Assembly (NCBI GenBank): GCA_013330915.1 | Contig: DUHK01000029.1 | Location: 1-6,369 of the forward strand | Length of the DNA: 6,369 nucleotides | Direction of reading: 5' to 3' | From: Methanosphaera sp. | GTDB lineage: Archaea; Methanobacteriota; Methanobacteria; Methanobacteriales; Methanobacteriaceae | Part shown: positions 3,502 to 6,369 of the stretch, piece after piece | Layout of the letters: every line of letters starts with the position of its first letter | Numbering within the stretch: position 1 is the first letter of the stretch | Program-made: the position numbers and the translations under genes | The notes under the pieces: model-generated | The model's input: the letters and a program-made list of their open reading frames with translations, nothing else | Databases searched by the model: none | Told to the model about the DNA's origin: nothing

Positions 3502-5883
3502 ATGACTTCAGAAAATGAAGAATATTATAAAGACAGATATCAGGAAGTAAAAGATAAGGTTGAATACAAAGACTTTTTGAATGACATTGAAGAAATCACA
3601 GAAGAAAACAGTGATTCACCATTCATAACAACAGAACAGATAGTTAACATGGCAGTCGAAAAATATGCAGGAAGAGAAAACATACAGCAAACACACACAA
3701 ATCAGGTACAGAACATTTCATCACTTGTGGAAGGAAATGGAAACATAAGTATTCAGGGAAGATTATTATCTATCTCCAATATCAAAACATTCACTACAAA
3801 AAAAGGTCGTGAAGGAAAGGTTGCAAACCTAACAGTGGAAGATTCCACAGGAAAAATACGGGTTGTAATGTGGACAGACAACATGAAATACATAACCCGT
3901 ATCAAAGAGGGAGACATTGTAAAAATAAACAATCTCGAAGTAAGAAAAGGTTATAGGGGCGATCTTGAAGTTCAGATGAGAAACAATTCATCAATACAGG
4001 TAATGCCTGAAGAACTGGGTCAAGATTTACCTGAATATGAAGAAACAATCACAAACCTTGAAGACATCACCGAAGATGGAGAATACAATGTCATAGTCAG
4101 AATAACAAAGGTTGCAACACTACGAGAAATACAGAAAGAAGACAGGACACTACAAATAATAACAATTAATGTTATGGATGCAACAGGTGAAATGGAATTT
4201 ACTCTATGGAACAATGACACTGCACTTGTTGAAACATTGGATCTTAAGGAAAATGACACAATAAAAATAATCAAGGCACGTGCACAGGAAAGAAACGGAG
4301 TATTTTCATTATCAAACAGTTGGAACGGAAGAATAGTTAAGGATGACTTTGATTTACCTGAATTCAAACAGGAAATCTTTAAAATAGGAAACGCAACTGA
4401 AAAGGAAAACGTTACAATATTAGGTGTTCTTACAAAAATATATGACACAATCACATTCCAAAAGAATGATGGAAGTGAAGGAAAAGTAAGAAGTATAGAA
4501 GTAACTGACGATACCGGTTCCATAAGAGTAACATTATGGAACAAGGAAACTGAAATTGCCATGGACAAAGGAGATTTCATAAAAATCGAAGGTGGAAACA
4601 TAGAATTCGATGACTACTCAGGTGACAGTTACAGATATAACACAGGATGGAATGCAGCAATAGTACTAAACCCTGAAATGGATGAAGAATTAAAAGAAAA
4701 ACTATCCCAAATTGACGACTTTGAAATAACCAAAATCAAGGATGTACTTGATGTTGACCTTGATGAAGGAAGAGAAGTTGATGTAATAGGAAGAATCCTT
4801 GCAATGAATGATATCAGAGAATTCCAAAGGGTGGATGGAACAGACGGACAGGTACGTAGCATAGACTTGGCCGATGAAACGGGAGTTGTCAGAACATCAC
4901 TATGGGATGATAAGGCAGATATAAACCAGGGACTCGGTGATGCAATAAAAATCGAAAATGCAAGGACAAGACTCGGTCAGGGCACAATGGAATTAAGTGT
5001 CGGAAAATCATCCAGAATCACAGTACCTGATGAAGAAGAAACTGCAAACCTTCCATCATATGAAACATTGGAACAGGACAGATACAATGACAGAACAGTA
5101 AGTCAAATGGAAGAAGGCGAACAAAACGTTAAACTCAGGGTACGTGTAACCAATGTCGGTCAGGTAAACACCTTCTCCAGAGTCGACGGTCGTGAAGGAA
5201 GAGTAAGGGCAATAAATGTTGCTGACGAAACAGGTGAAATACAGGTATCCCTCTGGGATGACGACACAGACAAAAAATTCACAGAAGGTGCAGCAATAAT
5301 CATTGAAAACCCTACAATACAATCACAAAACGGCAGATTAAGATTATCAATATCTGGTGGAAGCAACATAAGAAAAGCAAGACCTGAAGAAGCAGAGTTA
5401 ATGTTGACCATGAGGGAAATAGAAGCTAAACTTTATGTTGAAAAACTCATAGAAGACATTGAAGATGATGATGTACACATAAAAGTAAAAGGAGTCGTTG
5501 AAGAGATAAACGGTGAAAAAATATTATATGCAATGTGTCCAAACTGTAACACAAGAATAGTTCAAAGTGAAGCAGGATACATCTGTGACAGTTGTGGTGA
5601 AAAAATAGAGGAACCAAATTATCTTATGATAATTCAGGCAACACTACAGGATGAAACCGGAACAATATCAGCAACTTTCTTCAGAAAACAGGCAGAAGAG
5701 TTGATACAAACAACTACTGATGAAGTGATAGAAATCTTCCAACAAACCGGTGACGAATCATCCATGGCTGGAAAAATTGAAGATCTTATTGGACACGAAG
5801 TAACTGTTATAGCTGATGCCCAATATAATGATTATAATGAAGATGTAAGATTAAATGTAAGAAAACTTGTAATAGTACTATAA
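3502..5883 (+). CDS. rpa: Replication protein A, single-polypeptide multi-OB-fold ssDNA-binding protein
   Basis: The product coats single-stranded DNA during replication, repair and recombination. It has 793 residues in three parts. Residues 1-60 form an acidic, probably helical N-terminal region. Residues 81-626 hold five repeated OB folds, each with a D-x-T-G signature followed seven residues after the Gly by Trp (Trp124, 236, 346, 468, 585). Residues 645-793 form a sixth OB-like domain with a zinc finger, Cys679, Cys682, Cys695 and Cys698 (C-x2-C-x12-C-x2-C). The sixth domain has DETG at 717-720, but Phe727 replaces the Trp. Repeats 1, 3, 4 and 5 also share an F-x4/5-G-x2-G-x-V segment; repeat 2 has lost it. 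From memory, the Methanocaldococcus RPA is about 645 residues with four OB folds plus a finger, so this one is longer. The start at 3502 has AGGAG 10 bases upstream. radA follows after 19 bases, so they probably share a transcript. Confidence 0.95.
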   Translation: MTSENEEYYKDRYQEVKDKVEYKDFLNDIEEITEENSDSPFITTEQIVNMAVEKYAGRENIQQTHTNQVQNISSLVEGNGNISIQGRLLSISNIKTFTTKKGREGKVANLTVEDSTGKIRVVMWTDNMKYITRIKEGDIVKINNLEVRKGYRGDLEVQMRNNSSIQVMPEELGQDLPEYEETITNLEDITEDGEYNVIVRITKVATLREIQKEDRTLQIITINVMDATGEMEFTLWNNDTALVETLDLKENDTIKIIKARAQERNGVFSLSNSWNGRIVKDDFDLPEFKQEIFKIGNATEKENVTILGVLTKIYDTITFQKNDGSEGKVRSIEVTDDTGSIRVTLWNKETEIAMDKGDFIKIEGGNIEFDDYSGDSYRYNTGWNAAIVLNPEMDEELKEKLSQIDDFEITKIKDVLDVDLDEGREVDVIGRILAMNDIREFQRVDGTDGQVRSIDLADETGVVRTSLWDDKADINQGLGDAIKIENARTRLGQGTMELSVGKSSRITVPDEEETANLPSYETLEQDRYNDRTVSQMEEGEQNVKLRVRVTNVGQVNTFSRVDGREGRVRAINVADETGEIQVSLWDDDTDKKFTEGAAIIIENPTIQSQNGRLRLSISGGSNIRKARPEEAELMLTMREIEAKLYVEKLIEDIEDDDVHIKVKGVVEEINGEKILYAMCPNCNTRIVQSEAGYICDSCGEKIEEPNYLMIIQATLQDETGTISATFFRKQAEELIQTTTDEVIEIFQQTGDESSMAGKIEDLIGHEVTVIADAQYNDYNEDVRLNVRKLVIVL
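3742..5379 (+). repeat. Five-unit OB-fold repeat array within the RPA gene
   Basis: Units repeat roughly every 110-122 codons, measured between D-x-T-G motifs at residues 114, 226, 336, 458 and 575. Units 4 and 5 are the most alike: both contain RVDG, VR, ADETG, SLWDD and IEN at matching places, which suggests the most recent duplication or gene conversion between them. Unit 2 is the most divergent, with QKEDRTLQI where the others carry a glycine-containing loop. Confidence 0.8.
5536..5595 (+). other. Zinc-finger motif in the last OB domain of RPA
   Basis: The codons encode CPNC (residues 679-682), twelve intervening residues, then CDSC (695-698). Four cysteines inserted in an OB domain are typical of the C-terminal part of euryarchaeal RPA and of the DNA-binding domain C of eukaryotic RPA70. 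Zinc binding is inferred from the motif. Confidence 0.85.
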
Positions 5884-5902
5884 AATTTAAGGAGATAATA
5901 TA

Positions 5903-6369
5903 ATGGTAGAATTAGAAGACTTGCCTAGTGTAGGAGAAAAAACAGCGCAAAAACTTAGGGATGCAGGTTTTGCAGACATGATGCGTCTTGCAACTGCAAC
6001 TCCAAAAGAACTCAGTGTTAAAGTAGAAATTGGTGAAGGAGTAGCTGCAAAGGTTATAGAAGCCGCCCGAAAAGCAGAAAAAATAGATTTTGAAACTGCT
6101 TTTGAAGTAATGGAAAGACGTGAAGACGTCGGTAGAATCACAACTGGAAGTAAAGGTCTTGACGAACTTATAGGTGGTGGAATTGAAACACAATCCATCA
6201 CAGAAGTTTACGGTGAATTCGGATCAGGTAAAAGTCAGATTTCACACGAACTCTCAGTAACAACACAACTTCCTGTAGAAGAAGGGGGACTTGAAGGTGA
6301 AGTCGTATTCATAGATACAGAAAACACCTTCAGACCAGAAAGGGTTGAACAGATTGCAGCAGCATTCGG
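5903..6369 (+). CDS. radA: DNA repair and recombination protein RadA, N-terminal 155 residues, cut by the window edge
   Basis: RadA is the archaeal RecA/Rad51 recombinase. It polymerises on single-stranded DNA and carries out ATP-dependent strand exchange. The visible part has the N-terminal helix-hairpin-helix domain (LPSVGEKTAQKL at residues 7-18), a linker with FETA at 63-66 that fits the F-x-x-A polymerisation motif joining neighbouring subunits, and the Walker A loop GEFGSGKS at 104-111. FIDTENTFRPERV at 136-148 matches the conserved FIDTE-x-TFRPER segment of RadA/Rad51 proteins. Roughly the first half of a protein of about 310-340 residues is present. GGAGAT (5891-5896) lies 6 bases before the ATG. 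The gene is 19 bases downstream of RPA on the same strand, and an RPA-RadA pair makes functional sense because RPA-coated DNA is the substrate for RadA loading. I recall RPA and radA being close together in Methanothermobacter too. Confidence 0.96.
   Translation, partial: MVELEDLPSVGEKTAQKLRDAGFADMMRLATATPKELSVKVEIGEGVAAKVIEAARKAEKIDFETAFEVMERREDVGRITTGSKGLDELIGGGIETQSITEVYGEFGSGKSQISHELSVTTQLPVEEGGLEGEVVFIDTENTFRPERVEQIAAAF

Noticed and set aside
4020..4601. 193-codon open frame on the minus strand inside RPA
   Set aside because: It lies wholly antisense to the strongly supported RPA gene. Its protein is a low-complexity Ser/Val/Ile-rich string with no recognisable motif, as expected from the complement of acidic, A-rich codons.
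5887..6201. Two minus-strand frames (104 and 93 codons) opposite radA
   Set aside because: radA is unmistakable on the plus strand (helix-hairpin-helix, FxxA, Walker A); these are its complements.

Overview
The window looks like chromosomal DNA of a methanogenic archaeon of the order Methanobacteriales, most likely Methanosphaera or a close relative. The reasons are archaeal information-processing genes (a multi-OB-fold RPA and RadA), archaeal BRE/TATA-type promoters, GGAGGT-type ribosome binding sites, strong A/T preference at codon ends, and a very AT-rich spacer. The placement is inferred from the sequence and from memory of the families; no database search was run.

Left part (1-2337, minus strand): a three-gene operon, leuC-leuD-leuB. 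It encodes the large and small subunits of a 3-isopropylmalate dehydratase/homoaconitase and an isopropylmalate/homoisocitrate-type dehydrogenase that runs off the left edge. The genes are 10-21 bases apart and each has its own Shine-Dalgarno sequence. Methanogens carry paired versions of these enzymes, one for leucine and one for the 2-oxosuberate chain of coenzyme B. The dehydrogenase looks more like LeuB, but the specificity loop of the small subunit fits neither published signature cleanly.

Middle (2338-3501): a divergent spacer of more than 1.1 kb with no convincing gene. It contains predicted promoters for the two flanking operons, a third promoter-like site with no gene behind it, several perfect palindromes or inverted repeats, T-rich tracts that could end transcripts, a 120-base core that is about 92% A+T, and a 9-base motif (TTATTAGTA) occurring three times upstream of the right-hand operon. 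All three predicted start sites coincide with a short palindrome.

Right part (3502-6369, plus strand): a 793-residue single-polypeptide replication protein A, followed 19 bases later by radA, the archaeal recombinase, which runs off the right edge. RPA coats single-stranded DNA and RadA forms the strand-exchange filament, so the pair is a DNA repair and recombination operon. The RPA has five repeated OB folds plus a sixth, zinc-finger-containing OB domain.

No clearly new multi-gene system is visible. The points most worth a second look are the expanded RPA, the non-canonical LeuD loop and the organised non-coding spacer.
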